Assembly (NCBI RefSeq): GCF_007741535.1
Contig: NZ_CP036525.1
Span: forward strand, 2,790,001-2,854,000
Source: Rubripirellula lacrimiformis
GTDB lineage: Bacteria > Planctomycetota > Planctomycetia > Pirellulales > Pirellulaceae
Direction of reading: 5' to 3'
Length of the DNA: 64,000 bases
Of the stretch, positions 9,240 through 18,566 are shown one piece after another. Under the pieces are notes generated by a model, which did no database searches, was not told where the DNA came from, and saw nothing but the letters and a program-made list of their open reading frames with translations. The position numbers and the translations under genes are program-made. How positions within the stretch are numbered: position 1 is the stretch's first letter; each line of letters opens with the position of its first letter.

Positions 9240-10690
9240 CAGAAACGCTTGCCGTCCTCGTCGGTCGGGACAACTTTGATGTCGGGTGGTTCTGCGACTT
9301 GCGGATTGGTTTCCAGCAGTTGACTTCGTTCCAAACGGGAACGGTTCATTTCCAATGCTCGTCGATCGATGAAATCGCCTTCGCGAAGGTCGATCAGGTT
9401 CAGCATCGTGTTCTCTTTCATCAGATGCGGATCCCCATCGATTTCGACTCGGATCTTGTCGATCTTCCAACGATCGCCTTCGGCAATCTTGTAGACCAGG
9501 TCGACGATGTTGTCTTCGTCTCGCATCACGGTTTGCGGTTCGACTTCGGCATAGATGAATCCAAGTTCGCCGTACCCGTAGACGATCTCGCCGACGTCTT
9601 GGCGAAGCTTGGTGCCGTCAAACGTGTCACCGGGTTTAAGTTTCAACCGTGACCGAATCGAATCTTCGCTGGCGTATTGGTGCCCGATGATCTGGACGTC
9701 ATTGACCGTGAACCGAGGTCCTTCGTTGATCACGAACGTGACGTAGATCCATTTGCCGGAATCGTCGTACTTCAACGTCCGTCCGACCGTGGCGGTCAGG
9801 AACCCAAGGTTGTGGTAGTACGCGGCCAAGATGTCCACGTCCTGGTCGACTTTGGCTAGGTCGGCGGTGTTCCCGATGTACGAGATCACGCCGGCGAACC
9901 CATCGCGGCTCTTGATGATTTTTTTCAGTCTCGCTTCGGAGACGATCGTGCAGCCTTCGATTGCAATGTCCCAGATCCGTTCTTTGGGACCTTCGTTGAT
10001 GCGAAAGACAACCGCCGATGCATCGCTCTTGATTCCGGTGTTGGCTTGCACCGAAACCTGGTTGAAGCCTTCTTCTTTGTAATAGTCGACCAGGCGTCGC
10101 CGCGCCGATTCGATCGAAAATTCGCTCAGCGGATCCGCGGCGCTCACGCCGGCACGTCCTTTCAATTCGCGGTCGTTCATGGCGCGGTTGCCATGGAAGA
10201 TGACCTGCGAAATGGTCGGTCGTTCGTGGACTTCGAATGTGACGTAAAACCCGCCCGGTTGTTCGTTCAGTTTGAACGTGACGTGATCGAACGCGCCCAT
10301 GTCGTTCAGACGCCGGACGTCGCCCAGGACGGTTTCGTAATCATAGAAACGGTCTTGGCGAGTTTGGATGTTTTGCAGGATGCGGTGGCTGGTGATGCGT
10401 TGGTTACCGACGATGCGGACCCCTAGCACCAATGCATCGCCCTTTTCTCGCCGCAGTGCGATGCCCGCACCGTCGTGAACGTGTTCACGAAATTTCGGTT
10501 TGTTGTCCGGACCGGGAACCGAGGCTCCGCCGCCACCGGCACCGCCCATTCCGCCGCCACCAAACTGTGCTGTGGCAGGCATCGACATCGGTACAGCCAG
10601 CATCAACCCCAATGCATATCGCCGGTAGCCGACGGTTCGGTAACGGGAAACAAGGGGAGATGGCAATAGGTTGGGTAACCGTCGTGGCAT
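9239..10690 (-). CDS. Secreted five-POTRA protein, N-terminal half of a split BamA
   Basis: This 483-residue protein has a signal peptide (hydrophobic core about residues 26-38, likely cleavage after ATA41), a Gly-rich stretch, and five consecutive POTRA repeats between about residues 85 and 470. Each repeat shows the strand-helix-helix-strand pattern, for example VLGVRIVGNQRIT, ISQVIFHGNRAM and VNDVQIIGHQYAS starts and xNEGPR/VxEGD endings. It stops directly after POTRA5, exactly where BamA normally enters its barrel. The barrel is encoded by the next gene, overlapping by one base. By family knowledge, POTRA domains bind nascent outer-membrane proteins in the periplasm; here that role would be carried out by a separate polypeptide. 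Confidence 0.88.
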   Translation of the reverse strand: MPRRLPNLLPSPLVSRYRTVGYRRYALGLMLAVPMSMPATAQFGGGGMGGAGGGGASVPGPDNKPKFREHVHDGAGIALRREKGDALVLGVRIVGNQRITSHRILQNIQTRQDRFYDYETVLGDVRRLNDMGAFDHVTFKLNEQPGGFYVTFEVHERPTISQVIFHGNRAMNDRELKGRAGVSAADPLSEFSIESARRRLVDYYKEEGFNQVSVQANTGIKSDASAVVFRINEGPKERIWDIAIEGCTIVSEARLKKIIKSRDGFAGVISYIGNTADLAKVDQDVDILAAYYHNLGFLTATVGRTLKYDDSGKWIYVTFVINEGPRFTVNDVQIIGHQYASEDSIRSRLKLKPGDTFDGTKLRQDVGEIVYGYGELGFIYAEVEPQTVMRDEDNIVDLVYKIAEGDRWKIDKIRVEIDGDPHLMKENTMLNLIDLREGDFIDRRALEMNRSRLERSQLLETNPQVAEPPDIKVVPTDEDGKRF

Positions 10691-11018
10691 ACCGGCAATC
10701 CGCGTAGACGAATAGGCTTCTAAGGGATGAGACCAAGCGTCTGAAACCAGACACTCGGCTCACTGCCATCGGTAACTACCAACGGTTTGCCGGCTGCCAC
10801 AAGCCGGATTTAGTCCTACCGAGATGATTTACGAAGAAACTGGACCGTGAAACTGATTTTCGCCGGATATTTCGATTCGCTAGGCCGATTCCCGGCGCAT
10901 TGCGGATCTCCACCGACGTTGCCATCGATCGGGTGGTTCAGCGGCTGCGGCGCGTGAATCGCGGACTCGGAAAGCCCTGAAATGAAACGCGGGTGCCGGA
11001 TCGGTTGCCAGCTGGAAT
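10691..11018. other. Intergenic region, nothing recognised
   Basis: A 328-base stretch upstream of the POTRA gene and downstream of the small membrane protein gene. The only structure seen is a weak hairpin near 10790-10808 (CCGGCT ... AGCCGG). Presumably it holds the promoter of the minus-strand bam genes, but no convincing -35/-10 pair was identified. Confidence 0.4.
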
Positions 11019-11489
11019 CTAGGAGGATGCCAGCTCGCTGGACCCCATCAGATTGACCTCCACATTCTGGATTGGCAGCTCCAACCAGTCGGTGATCAGC
11101 ACTCGCTGAACCAGCGGTTCGTCGAGGTGTTTGAGGACAATTTCCATCAATCGTTCGCGAATCTGTGTCTGTGCCGGGTCATCCAGCCATGCCGAATCGA
11201 CTTGGCGTAGCAGTTGTTCGGAGTCTTCGCGGATTTCCATCCTCATCTGTGTCATCCGTTCCATACCGCGGTGCAGTTTGGACGGATCGAGCACCGCATG
11301 CAGCCGGAAATGATAGACGGTGCCTAAATCTTCGACGCTTTGGAACCGGAAATTGCCGATTTCGACCGCTGGCGATTCCATACCGGTCAGCCGAGCAACC
11401 CGGCTGCGAACGTATCCAATGACCGCAGCGTGAATAGCCACGATCAGCAAAATCAGGCAAGCACCCCAATAGCGTCGAAGCATCGTCAC
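11019..11489 (-). CDS. Small single-pass membrane protein, FliL-like at low confidence
   Basis: A 156-residue protein with one N-terminal transmembrane segment (about residues 9-27), then a soluble domain. The pattern in the second half, DPAQTQIRERLMEIVLKHLD followed by a strand-like VLITDWLELPIQ, is reminiscent of FliL-type flagellar basal-body proteins (helix after a strand, ending in a strand near the C-terminus), but key FliL signatures are not clear and no flagellar gene is nearby. Safer name: hypothetical membrane protein. It runs on the same strand as the bam genes but is separated from them by 328 bases. Confidence 0.6.
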   Translation of the reverse strand: MTMLRRYWGACLILLIVAIHAAVIGYVRSRVARLTGMESPAVEIGNFRFQSVEDLGTVYHFRLHAVLDPSKLHRGMERMTQMRMEIREDSEQLLRQVDSAWLDDPAQTQIRERLMEIVLKHLDEPLVQRVLITDWLELPIQNVEVNLMGSSELASS

Positions 11490-11672
11490 GGAAACAGGCT
11501 CTTTTGAAACGGAGGAGGTCAGCGTCCAGGGTGTCGGGTCATTCCGGATGGTTGGAATTTAACGACCGCCCCATCGTGGTGTGTCGGAACGATTCCGAGA
11601 TCCCACGCTGAAGAAAGCTAGGTCACCATTTCGATCAAGTCCACGCGTTTCCCACTTTCACGGTAAAACACA

Positions 11673-12800
11673 ATGACAATGGTTGCCACTTCGATCCCCC
11701 GACCACCGCAGCCCGGCGGGACGACGCAAGTGCGGCATCCACCGGCTGCCGCGATTCCGCATTCCTCGCTTGAATCGATCTTCCCCATGGACCGTTTCGC
11801 CATTTCGCCCACCAACCGCTTGCCATCGTCGCAGATCCCGGCATCGGAATCTGCAATGCCCGATGTCGTGATTTTCACAAGCCCCAACGCGGGCACCGGT
11901 GCGGGACGCCAACAGCTGCCCCGTTTGGTCGACCGGCTGCGGGAACATCACGTCCGATCCACCATCGTCGATTCGGTGGCCCAGTTGGTGGCGGCCGTCG
12001 ACGGTTCGCCCAACCCGATCGTCGTGGCGGCCGGTGGTGATGGCACGCTGTCGCTCGCCTGTGAATCGATCGGTGCCGACGTGCCGATCGTGCCGATGCC
12101 GATGGGGACTGAAAACCTGCTGGCAAAACATTTTGGTCATCGATCGGCCGCCGACGCGGTATTGGAAACCATTCGCTTTGGCCGCGAAGTGCGTTTGGAC
12201 GTTGGCCAGGCGAATGGAAAGCCGTTTCTGATCATGGCGACCTGTGGCTTTGATGCCGAGGTCGTGCGAGGGATGCATCTGACGCGGCGAGGCCATATCC
12301 ACCGGCTCAGCTATCTGCGTCCGATCTTGCGAGCAGTTCGTCATTACTCGTTTCCGGGATTGGAAATTCGAGTCGATGGCGGGCCGCCCATCCATGCGGG
12401 TTGGGCAATGGTTTTCAATCTGCCCCGCTACGCGACGTCCTTGTCGATTGAACCCGACGCGATGGGCGACGATGGGCAATTGGACCTGATCGCTTTTCAG
12501 GGTCGCTCGGTGTTGACTGGCCTGCGGTATTTGGCGGGGATCACGACAAGCCGACATCTGAATTTTTCGGATGTGATCCGCCGACGTGGCACAGCGTTCC
12601 AGATTTCCGCGTCGCAGGACGTCAATGCCAGTGGGTCGTTCAGCGGGGCTGGATCGGTCAGCACTGACGGGCGGCGGAAAGTACGTGTGCCGGTCCAGCT
12701 AGATGGTGATTTCGCCGGACGCTTACCGGTCACGATCCGAACGTTACCCGGTCGAGTGCGATTGTTGGTTCCCGCGGAAGTCCAAAATTTTGCACGCTGA
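11673..12800 (+). CDS. Diacylglycerol kinase-family lipid kinase
   Basis: The catalytic domain begins near residue 63 with VVIFTSPNAGTGAG and contains the nucleotide-binding GGDGT motif (VAAGGDGTLSLA), followed by the PMGTENLLAKHF loop equivalent to PxGTxNxxA, all diagnostic of the DAGK/YegS/sphingosine-kinase superfamily. It should transfer phosphate from ATP to a lipid hydroxyl group. The first 61 residues are Pro/Ser-rich and precede the domain; the start may therefore be the ATG at 11787 or 11856, although base composition at third codon positions in the extension is compatible with coding. kdsA follows 52 bases downstream, suggesting an envelope-lipid context. Confidence 0.85.
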   Translation: MTMVATSIPRPPQPGGTTQVRHPPAAAIPHSSLESIFPMDRFAISPTNRLPSSQIPASESAMPDVVIFTSPNAGTGAGRQQLPRLVDRLREHHVRSTIVDSVAQLVAAVDGSPNPIVVAAGGDGTLSLACESIGADVPIVPMPMGTENLLAKHFGHRSAADAVLETIRFGREVRLDVGQANGKPFLIMATCGFDAEVVRGMHLTRRGHIHRLSYLRPILRAVRHYSFPGLEIRVDGGPPIHAGWAMVFNLPRYATSLSIEPDAMGDDGQLDLIAFQGRSVLTGLRYLAGITTSRHLNFSDVIRRRGTAFQISASQDVNASGSFSGAGSVSTDGRRKVRVPVQLDGDFAGRLPVTIRTLPGRVRLLVPAEVQNFAR

Positions 12801-12852
12801 TCGCAATCTACCTGTGATTGCTCAGGCGCCGACGATCGTCGAAGATTGAGGG

Positions 12853-13731
12853 ATGAATACCTCATCAACGCCGCCACCGGCCATCTCTCCTGTCCAAATC
12901 GGTTCTTATGTTTGCGGACCCGGTCAGCCATTGTTGCTGATCGCTGGCCCCTGTGTTCTGCAGTCGATGGAATTATCGATGCAGATCGCTGACGTGCTGG
13001 TTCGGATCAATCAGCGTGACGACGTGAATGTGGTCTTCAAGGCGTCGTTTGACAAGGCAAACCGAACGTCGCTGGCGGCCAAACGTGGCCCGGGGATCGA
13101 CGAGGGACTACGGATGCTAGAGGAGGTCGGCCAGCAATCGGGATTGCCGACTACCACCGACGTCCATTTGCCCGATCAGGCTGCGGTGGTGGGACAGGTT
13201 TGCGACCTGATTCAAATTCCGGCCTTTCTGGCTCGTCAGACGGACCTGTTGGTGGCCGCTGCGATGACGGGCAAACCGTTGAACGTCAAGAAAGGCCAAT
13301 TCATGTCGCCGGAGGACATGCAGTATGTGGTCGAGAAGGTTCACGGGACCGTGCCCGAGAATTGCAGCAGCGGCGTGATGCTTTGCGAACGAGGCACTTT
13401 TTTCGGCTATGGGCGGCTGGTCAACGATATGCAGTCGATCCCGCTGATGCGGGCTCTGGGCGTGCCGGTCGTGTTCGATGCGACCCACAGCGTCCAACGG
13501 CCAGGCGGTTTGGGCGGCGCCACCGGCGGAAACCGGGAAATGGTCGAACCATTAGCCCGTGCGGCCGTAGCAATGGGAACCGATGCGCTCTTTTTCGAGA
13601 CTCATCCGCAGCCCGAGTTGTCGCCCAGCGATGGCGCCAACATGATCCCTCTGGAAGCTTTCGAGTCGACCGTTGATCGGTTGTTGGCCCTACGCAAGGT
13701 CGTCGCCCAGATGGATGCGTCTGCGGGCTGA
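12853..13731 (+). CDS. kdsA: 3-deoxy-8-phosphooctulonate synthase (KDO-8-P synthase)
   Basis: This 292-residue enzyme condenses phosphoenolpyruvate with arabinose-5-phosphate to KDO-8-phosphate, an early step of LPS inner-core synthesis in the cytoplasm. Visible signatures are IAGPCVLQS near the N-terminus, [12 protein letters not shown], the GLPTTTDVH strand, [15 protein letters not shown], and NVKKGQFM, all conserved in KdsA. Length matches the family (about 280 residues). A purine-rich GAGGG lies just before the ATG. Its presence supports an LPS-containing outer membrane. It is downstream of the lipid kinase and upstream of a lipoprotein gene. Confidence 0.96.
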   Translation: MNTSSTPPPAISPVQIGSYVCGPGQPLLLIAGPCVLQSMELSMQIADVLVRINQRDDVNVVFKASFDKANRTSLAAKRGPGIDEGLRMLEEVGQQSGLPTTTDVHLPDQAAVVGQVCDLIQIPAFLARQTDLLVAAAMTGKPLNVKKGQFMSPEDMQYVVEKVHGTVPENCSSGVMLCERGTFFGYGRLVNDMQSIPLMRALGVPVVFDATHSVQRPGGLGGATGGNREMVEPLARAAVAMGTDALFFETHPQPELSPSDGANMIPLEAFESTVDRLLALRKVVAQMDASAG

Positions 13732-13799
13732 ACCTGGGTCGGCCCCCCCCTGACGACGTCGACGCGATTTTTTCCTATTTCGATCAAGCAAATTTTCCG

Positions 13800-15584
13800 A
13801 TGATCGCACTCTACCGGTTGATGACTTCGCGTCCTGTTTTCTCGCTGGCCTGCCCCGCGTGGCTGATCACCGCCATGGTCGCCGTGGTTGGCATGGCCAC
13901 GATCGGTGGATGCTCGGACGACTCGGATACGGTCCGACGGATTCGCGCACAACGCCAGTCGCGGATGCAGACCGAGTCCCAGCAGGATCACATCGGCGAA
14001 ACGGTCAGCTTGCTAAGCCGGTTGGTGGAATTGAATCCTGACGAAGCGCGTCGTCAAATCGCCTATCACCTGAATCGGTGGTCCGACGAACGGTCGCCAC
14101 AGCCCGGTGATGACATCAGCGAATTCATCAAGACGGTCAGCGAACTGCTGCCGCCCGAAGTCGTCGCCGAACGAATCGATCGCGAAAGTTACACCCGCGA
14201 TGATGTCGATCATTTGCGGGATAGTTATCTGTTCAGCCGAGTCGCCGAATGGGTCAACACGGACGCCAGTGATGATCCCGTGCTGGCAGACTGGTTTGCC
14301 GAATTGGAACAACAGGATGCATCGGCGGCGCTCCAGCTTCGCACTGCGAGTCGATTGTTTGATTGGACGATGCGTAACGTTGCGTTCGAACCGCTAGTGC
14401 CGACCGCTCCTGCACCGCCGGCGCCTCCGCTGGCGTTCGACATGAAATTCCAAGGGGCTGGGTATCGCCAATCCGACTACCAAACACTTTGGCGCGGGAC
14501 CGGCGATTCGCTTCAGCGTGCTGGTGTGTTCATCCTGTTGTGCCGCCAAGCCGGAATCGATGCGGCTGTGTTGGCGATCCCGTCGACCGATGACGGATCG
14601 CTTCAACCATGGTGCACCGGAGTTCTGATCGGCAAGGATATCTTTCTGTTCGAACCCGAATTGGCCACCTTCGTTCCAGGTCCGAACCAGACCGGGATTT
14701 CGACGCTAGCCCAGGCTCGAAGCGATGCATCGGTGCTGCGTCGGTTGAACGTACCCGGATTTTTTGACTATCCGATCAGCAAAGATGATGTCCAGCAAAG
14801 CGTCGCCTTGCTGAACGTCGTCCCGGAAGCCGTCAGCCCGCGGATGAAGTCGCTGCAATCGGGATTGGCTGGCGATCGCCGGATGGTCACCTACGTGGAT
14901 GTGAACGATCTGGCAAAACGTTTTGATGCGATCAGCGGGATTTCCGGCGTTCGTTGGTGGTCGGTCCCGCTGTTGGCCGAAGCCTACGCCCGCGACCTCG
15001 CCGCCGCCGCCCAACGCGATCCCCTGTTTTCGTTCTGGTACCAATCGCGATGGGCCATCTTGGAAGCTCAGATCGAAAATTCACGTCAACTGGCCAGCGC
15101 CAGGTGGCGACATCTGCATGGCCAGTTTGACAACGATGACGAGGCCAATGTGCCCGGCGCTCGGGGACTGTATCTCGGACAGCGGGCACCGGAATTTGAA
15201 ATCGAAGACCTGCGTATCGATGTCGATCTGCAAAAGGCCTACGGCATCCGACGTGAACTGGGAACCGATTCGAAATTGTACGATCGTCAGGTTCAACAGG
15301 TGCAAATGATGATGCGACAGGGCAAGCGGACGGCGACCTACTGGATCAGTCTGATTCAGTACGACGACCAACGTTATGACACCGCCAAGACATGGTTCGA
15401 AAAACGCGTGCTGGATCCCAATCAACCATCGCCATGGGAACCTGCGGCACGCTACAACCTGGCTAGAACAGCCGAGCATTTGGACGAAATCGATCAGGCT
15501 ATCGAACTCTACAAGACCGCCGGCGACCCACAGGAACACGGCAATCGGATTCGAGCTCGTTTGGTATCGAAAGCGTCCGAGTAA
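13800..15584 (+). CDS. Large lipoprotein with transglutaminase-like core and TPR-like C-terminus
   Basis: The 594-residue product has a long N-terminal signal ending in the lipobox TIGGC (Cys near residue 39). A central segment (LWRGTGDSLQRAGVFILLCR and following QAGIDAAVLAI) resembles the core helix-strand of transglutaminase-like folds, but the usual catalytic Cys position is not obvious. The C-terminus (RYNLARTAEHLDEIDQAIEL) looks like one or two tetratricopeptide repeats. No enzymatic function can be assigned. It follows kdsA by 68 bases in the same direction and probably resides in the cell envelope. Confidence 0.75.
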   Translation: MIALYRLMTSRPVFSLACPAWLITAMVAVVGMATIGGCSDDSDTVRRIRAQRQSRMQTESQQDHIGETVSLLSRLVELNPDEARRQIAYHLNRWSDERSPQPGDDISEFIKTVSELLPPEVVAERIDRESYTRDDVDHLRDSYLFSRVAEWVNTDASDDPVLADWFAELEQQDASAALQLRTASRLFDWTMRNVAFEPLVPTAPAPPAPPLAFDMKFQGAGYRQSDYQTLWRGTGDSLQRAGVFILLCRQAGIDAAVLAIPSTDDGSLQPWCTGVLIGKDIFLFEPELATFVPGPNQTGISTLAQARSDASVLRRLNVPGFFDYPISKDDVQQSVALLNVVPEAVSPRMKSLQSGLAGDRRMVTYVDVNDLAKRFDAISGISGVRWWSVPLLAEAYARDLAAAAQRDPLFSFWYQSRWAILEAQIENSRQLASARWRHLHGQFDNDDEANVPGARGLYLGQRAPEFEIEDLRIDVDLQKAYGIRRELGTDSKLYDRQVQQVQMMMRQGKRTATYWISLIQYDDQRYDTAKTWFEKRVLDPNQPSPWEPAARYNLARTAEHLDEIDQAIELYKTAGDPQEHGNRIRARLVSKASE

Positions 15585-15633
15585 AGATCGTCCGACTGCT
15601 AGACAATCGGTTTCGCGGCCGATCGGTGATCCG

Positions 15634-16218
15634 CTACGGCAATCGTTCGACTCGCAAGTTTCCGGTTCGTGGCATCAGGATTGCGGTCGCGCGGTCGATG
15701 ATGCCTGTTTCGATGCACTGCGAAACGGTGATTCCCTGCGGAACATCACAGGACTTCAACAGCACCACCTCGTCAGCCCGTGTCAGTGTCCCCAGATAGG
15801 CGGCGATCGCGTCCGATGTCGTGTCCCAATCATTGGGAAGACCCGAACCGCATCCCGGGAAATAGAACGCCGGGATGGATATCAGTGTGTTGGCTGCTTC
15901 TGTGTTCCCTGATCCATGCGGTGGGCACTTGGACCAACGGGTAAACGCGTCCCTATCCTGGATACGATTCAAGCCGTCGACGATCTCAGCCACGACTTGC
16001 TCGGTTTGTCGCAATAGGTCGATGCACATCCAATGAACGGTTTCCGGATCCAGGTTGTGCACCATCGCCAACTTGCGAACGGCATCGATCATCTCGCCGC
16101 CGCCGACGATCAACGCATGCTGGGCCGGCGGTTGTCGCAGCAACCATGTCGACAGTGACCGACCCAGGTCGGGGCGAAGCAGCAGACTGCCGCCGACTTT
16201 GACAACACGGCGCATCAT
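15634..16218 (-). CDS. mfnE: Amino-acid-kinase-fold protein, MfnE-type (methanofuran biosynthesis)
   Basis: This 194-residue protein starts with MRRVVKVGGSLL and has VGGGEMIDAVRKL and TTSDAIAAYLG, the ATP- and phosphate-binding signatures of the amino acid kinase fold. In Methanocaldococcus, MfnE phosphorylates [5-(aminomethyl)furan-3-yl]methyl phosphate to the diphosphate in methanofuran synthesis; homologues sit in bacterial C1-transfer clusters. The assignment rests on its ATGA overlap with the upstream mfnF-like gene: start 16218, overlapping that gene's TGA at 16215-16217. A second ATG at 16215 is also possible. Convergent with the lipoprotein gene. Confidence 0.75.
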   Translation of the reverse strand: MMRRVVKVGGSLLLRPDLGRSLSTWLLRQPPAQHALIVGGGEMIDAVRKLAMVHNLDPETVHWMCIDLLRQTEQVVAEIVDGLNRIQDRDAFTRWSKCPPHGSGNTEAANTLISIPAFYFPGCGSGLPNDWDTTSDAIAAYLGTLTRADEVVLLKSCDVPQGITVSQCIETGIIDRATAILMPRTGNLRVERLP

Positions 16219-17300
16219 TGCTGACCTGCTTCGGACGCGATTGGCGTTGCAAGTCGCGTCCACCGTTCGGCGACGGCCCACGCCGGTGCGCATCGTGACC
16301 GATCGCGGCCAAGCACAACGCCCAGATCGATCACCTTGCGTTGGCGAGGGACATCTAGCAGATCGCCGCCATGCCCGCTGATCACAATCGGGGCATCGAC
16401 GTCACCGGAATCGACTCGTTCCAGTGCGCCGTTGATCTCACGTTTGGCGGCGGTGATGATTTGTTGTGCCAGCGGTTCAGCGGCCTTGGTTGTCATCGTC
16501 TTTCGATCGTGCCCGACCATTCGCAGCAGGCGGTTCGCTGCCCGATCACGCGTCCGTGGACCACCGTCTGCGCTGTCGCAATCCGCATCGTCCTGGGCTT
16601 CAAGTCCCAGCACGATCCGAGCATCATCGATCGTTGCAAACCACTCGTTCATCACCGGTGTGGTGATCCCGTTCAGCGTTAGTCGATGGACCAGTCCGCA
16701 GACGGGAGTTCGCCGACATCCGACATAGACCAGGGATCCTTCGGTCAATCGATCGTAGTCTGTCATGGCGTTGGTGCTGACGCGGCCATCGGCAAACGGA
16801 ATGATATCGGTCGTCGTGGATCCGATGTCCACCAACGTCCCGCTGGATGTGACGACGCTGGCGACCGCACTGGCCAAGGCGTGCCAATTGGCTGCCGCAA
16901 TCGTATTGGGAATCTGCTTGGCCTGGGCCCCGTGATGGAACCGACCGTCGACCCCATAAAAAACACATGCGGGTGCGGTGGTGTCGATCGGGCCTGCCAA
17001 ACGTTTCGACGCTTCGTGGCACGCATCGACGATAAATGCGACCCCCTCGGATCGGTCCACAAAACAGTCCGCCAATTCGCCCGTCATCGTGATGGCCAGG
17101 CAATCGGGCGTTCCCATCGCTGCGATATCGTTGGCGATCGCCTCCGCTAATTCGGCAGAACGCTTCCACATTTCGAAGCCACGTGAAAATGCTTGGCCGT
17201 CCAAAGACGCATATTTCAAATTGGCTCCCCCGATATCGACTCCGATCACGCTCTGGGGATCAGGGCGTTTGTTCGTCACGCTGTCGTTAGAAGTGTTCAT
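16215..17300 (-). CDS. mfnF: H4MPT-linked C1-transfer pathway protein, MfnF-type
   Basis: A 361-residue protein with an ASKHA-like/hydantoinase-A-like start, VIGVDIGGANLKYASLDG, followed by LAITMTGELADCF, and the LVDIGSTTTDIIPF motif. These match the H4MPT-linked C1-transfer family (TIGR03123), whose archaeal member MfnF couples the furan diphosphate with gamma-glutamyltyramine to give the methanofuran core. Planctomycetes are known to possess tetrahydromethanopterin-dependent C1 enzymes, so this makes sense in context. The ATG at 17300 is preferred; an ORF extension to 17417 lacks conservation clues. It overlaps mfnE and is divergent from tdh. Confidence 0.82.
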   Translation of the reverse strand: MNTSNDSVTNKRPDPQSVIGVDIGGANLKYASLDGQAFSRGFEMWKRSAELAEAIANDIAAMGTPDCLAITMTGELADCFVDRSEGVAFIVDACHEASKRLAGPIDTTAPACVFYGVDGRFHHGAQAKQIPNTIAAANWHALASAVASVVTSSGTLVDIGSTTTDIIPFADGRVSTNAMTDYDRLTEGSLVYVGCRRTPVCGLVHRLTLNGITTPVMNEWFATIDDARIVLGLEAQDDADCDSADGGPRTRDRAANRLLRMVGHDRKTMTTKAAEPLAQQIITAAKREINGALERVDSGDVDAPIVISGHGGDLLDVPRQRKVIDLGVVLGRDRSRCAPAWAVAERWTRLATPIASEAGQQ

Positions 17301-17504
17301 GGGCAGGGGACGTGCCGGTAAGCCGCCAGGTCCTTGGGGGGTGGTTCCGGACCGCTGGGGGGCCAGCGGTGAAAAATGCAAATACAGGATGGTTACGATG
17401 ATTCCGTGATTCGACACACCGCGTTAGATTGACGATAGCAGGCCGGAAATCGCCGGTACGAATGAATGGCAACCGATAGTCGACTGAGCATCAGGATCGA
17501 TTTG

Positions 17505-18545
17505 ATGAAAGCACTCGTAAAGCGTGACCGGGCTCCTGGATTGTGGCTCGAAGACGTCCCCAAGCCAACCGTCGGGATCAATGACGTCCTGATCAAAGTG
17601 GATCGTACCGGCATCTGTGGCACGGACATCCATATCTACAAGTGGGATTCTTGGGCTCAGAAAACGATCCCGGTCCCGATGGTCGTTGGCCACGAATTTG
17701 TTGGCGAAATCGTCGAAACCGGCGACAACGTGACGGATTTCTATCCAGGCGAAATCGTCAGCGGCGAAGGTCACGTGGTGTGTGGACGCTGCCGAAATTG
17801 TCTGGCAGGCCGACGCCATTTATGTGCCGATACCAAGGGCATCGGCGTCAATCGACCCGGCGCGTTCGCCGAATTCATCTCGTTGCCGATGACGAACGTT
17901 TGGCACCACGACCCCAGCGTCGATCGCGATGTCGCGGCCATCTTTGATCCGTTCGGCAACGCCGTGCATACCGCACTTAGCTTTCCTTGTTTAGGCGAGG
18001 ATGTACTGGTCACCGGATGCGGACCCATCGGTTGCATGGCCGTTGCGGTGGCAAAGCATGCGGGCGCCCGGAACGTGGTCGCCACGGATGTGAATCCATG
18101 GCGTTTGTCGTTAGCCAAGAAAATGGGCGCAACGCGAGTCGTGGATGTCCGCAGTGAAAGCCTGACCGAGGTGCAGGCGGAATTGGGGATGCGCGAGGGG
18201 TTCGATGTTGGACTGGAAATGTCGGGCAACCCGGATGCGTTTCGCAGCATGATCGATCAAATGTGTCATGGCGGGAAAATCGCGATGCTTGGAATTCCGT
18301 CGGAAGATATCGCGATCGATTGGAACAAGGTCGTCTTCAACATGTTGACGATCAAAGGCATCTACGGCCGCGAAATGTACGAAACGTGGTACAAAATGCG
18401 AGTGCTGCTGCAAAGTGGCTTGAACCTTTCACCCGTCATCACGCACCGCTTTCCCTATCGTGATTTTCAAGCTGGTTTTGACGTGATGATGTCGGGCCAA
18501 ACCGGCAAAGTGATTCTGGACTGGAACGACGCTCCGGCGTCCTGA
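17505..18545 (+). CDS. tdh: L-threonine 3-dehydrogenase
   Basis: The 346-residue zinc-dependent medium-chain dehydrogenase oxidises L-threonine to 2-amino-3-ketobutyrate with NAD. Signatures: [13 protein letters not shown] (catalytic zinc Cys), [10 protein letters not shown] (GHE motif), structural-zinc cysteines CGRCRNC with a later C, the nucleotide-binding [11 protein letters not shown], and a C-terminal TGKVILDW. The length fits the E. coli enzyme (341) when the ATG at 17505 is used; an in-frame ATG at 17466 would add 13 non-conserved residues. kbl follows after 21 bases, forming the classic threonine-to-glycine operon. Confidence 0.95.
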   Translation: MKALVKRDRAPGLWLEDVPKPTVGINDVLIKVDRTGICGTDIHIYKWDSWAQKTIPVPMVVGHEFVGEIVETGDNVTDFYPGEIVSGEGHVVCGRCRNCLAGRRHLCADTKGIGVNRPGAFAEFISLPMTNVWHHDPSVDRDVAAIFDPFGNAVHTALSFPCLGEDVLVTGCGPIGCMAVAVAKHAGARNVVATDVNPWRLSLAKKMGATRVVDVRSESLTEVQAELGMREGFDVGLEMSGNPDAFRSMIDQMCHGGKIAMLGIPSEDIAIDWNKVVFNMLTIKGIYGREMYETWYKMRVLLQSGLNLSPVITHRFPYRDFQAGFDVMMSGQTGKVILDWNDAPAS

Positions 18546-18566
18546 CTCTTCTGCGAACGAGCAACG

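Noticed and set aside
9240-9470. Upstream extension of the barrel lipoprotein frame
   Set aside because: It overlaps the end of the POTRA gene in another frame and is Arg/Ser-rich; the TGATG junction gives a better start.
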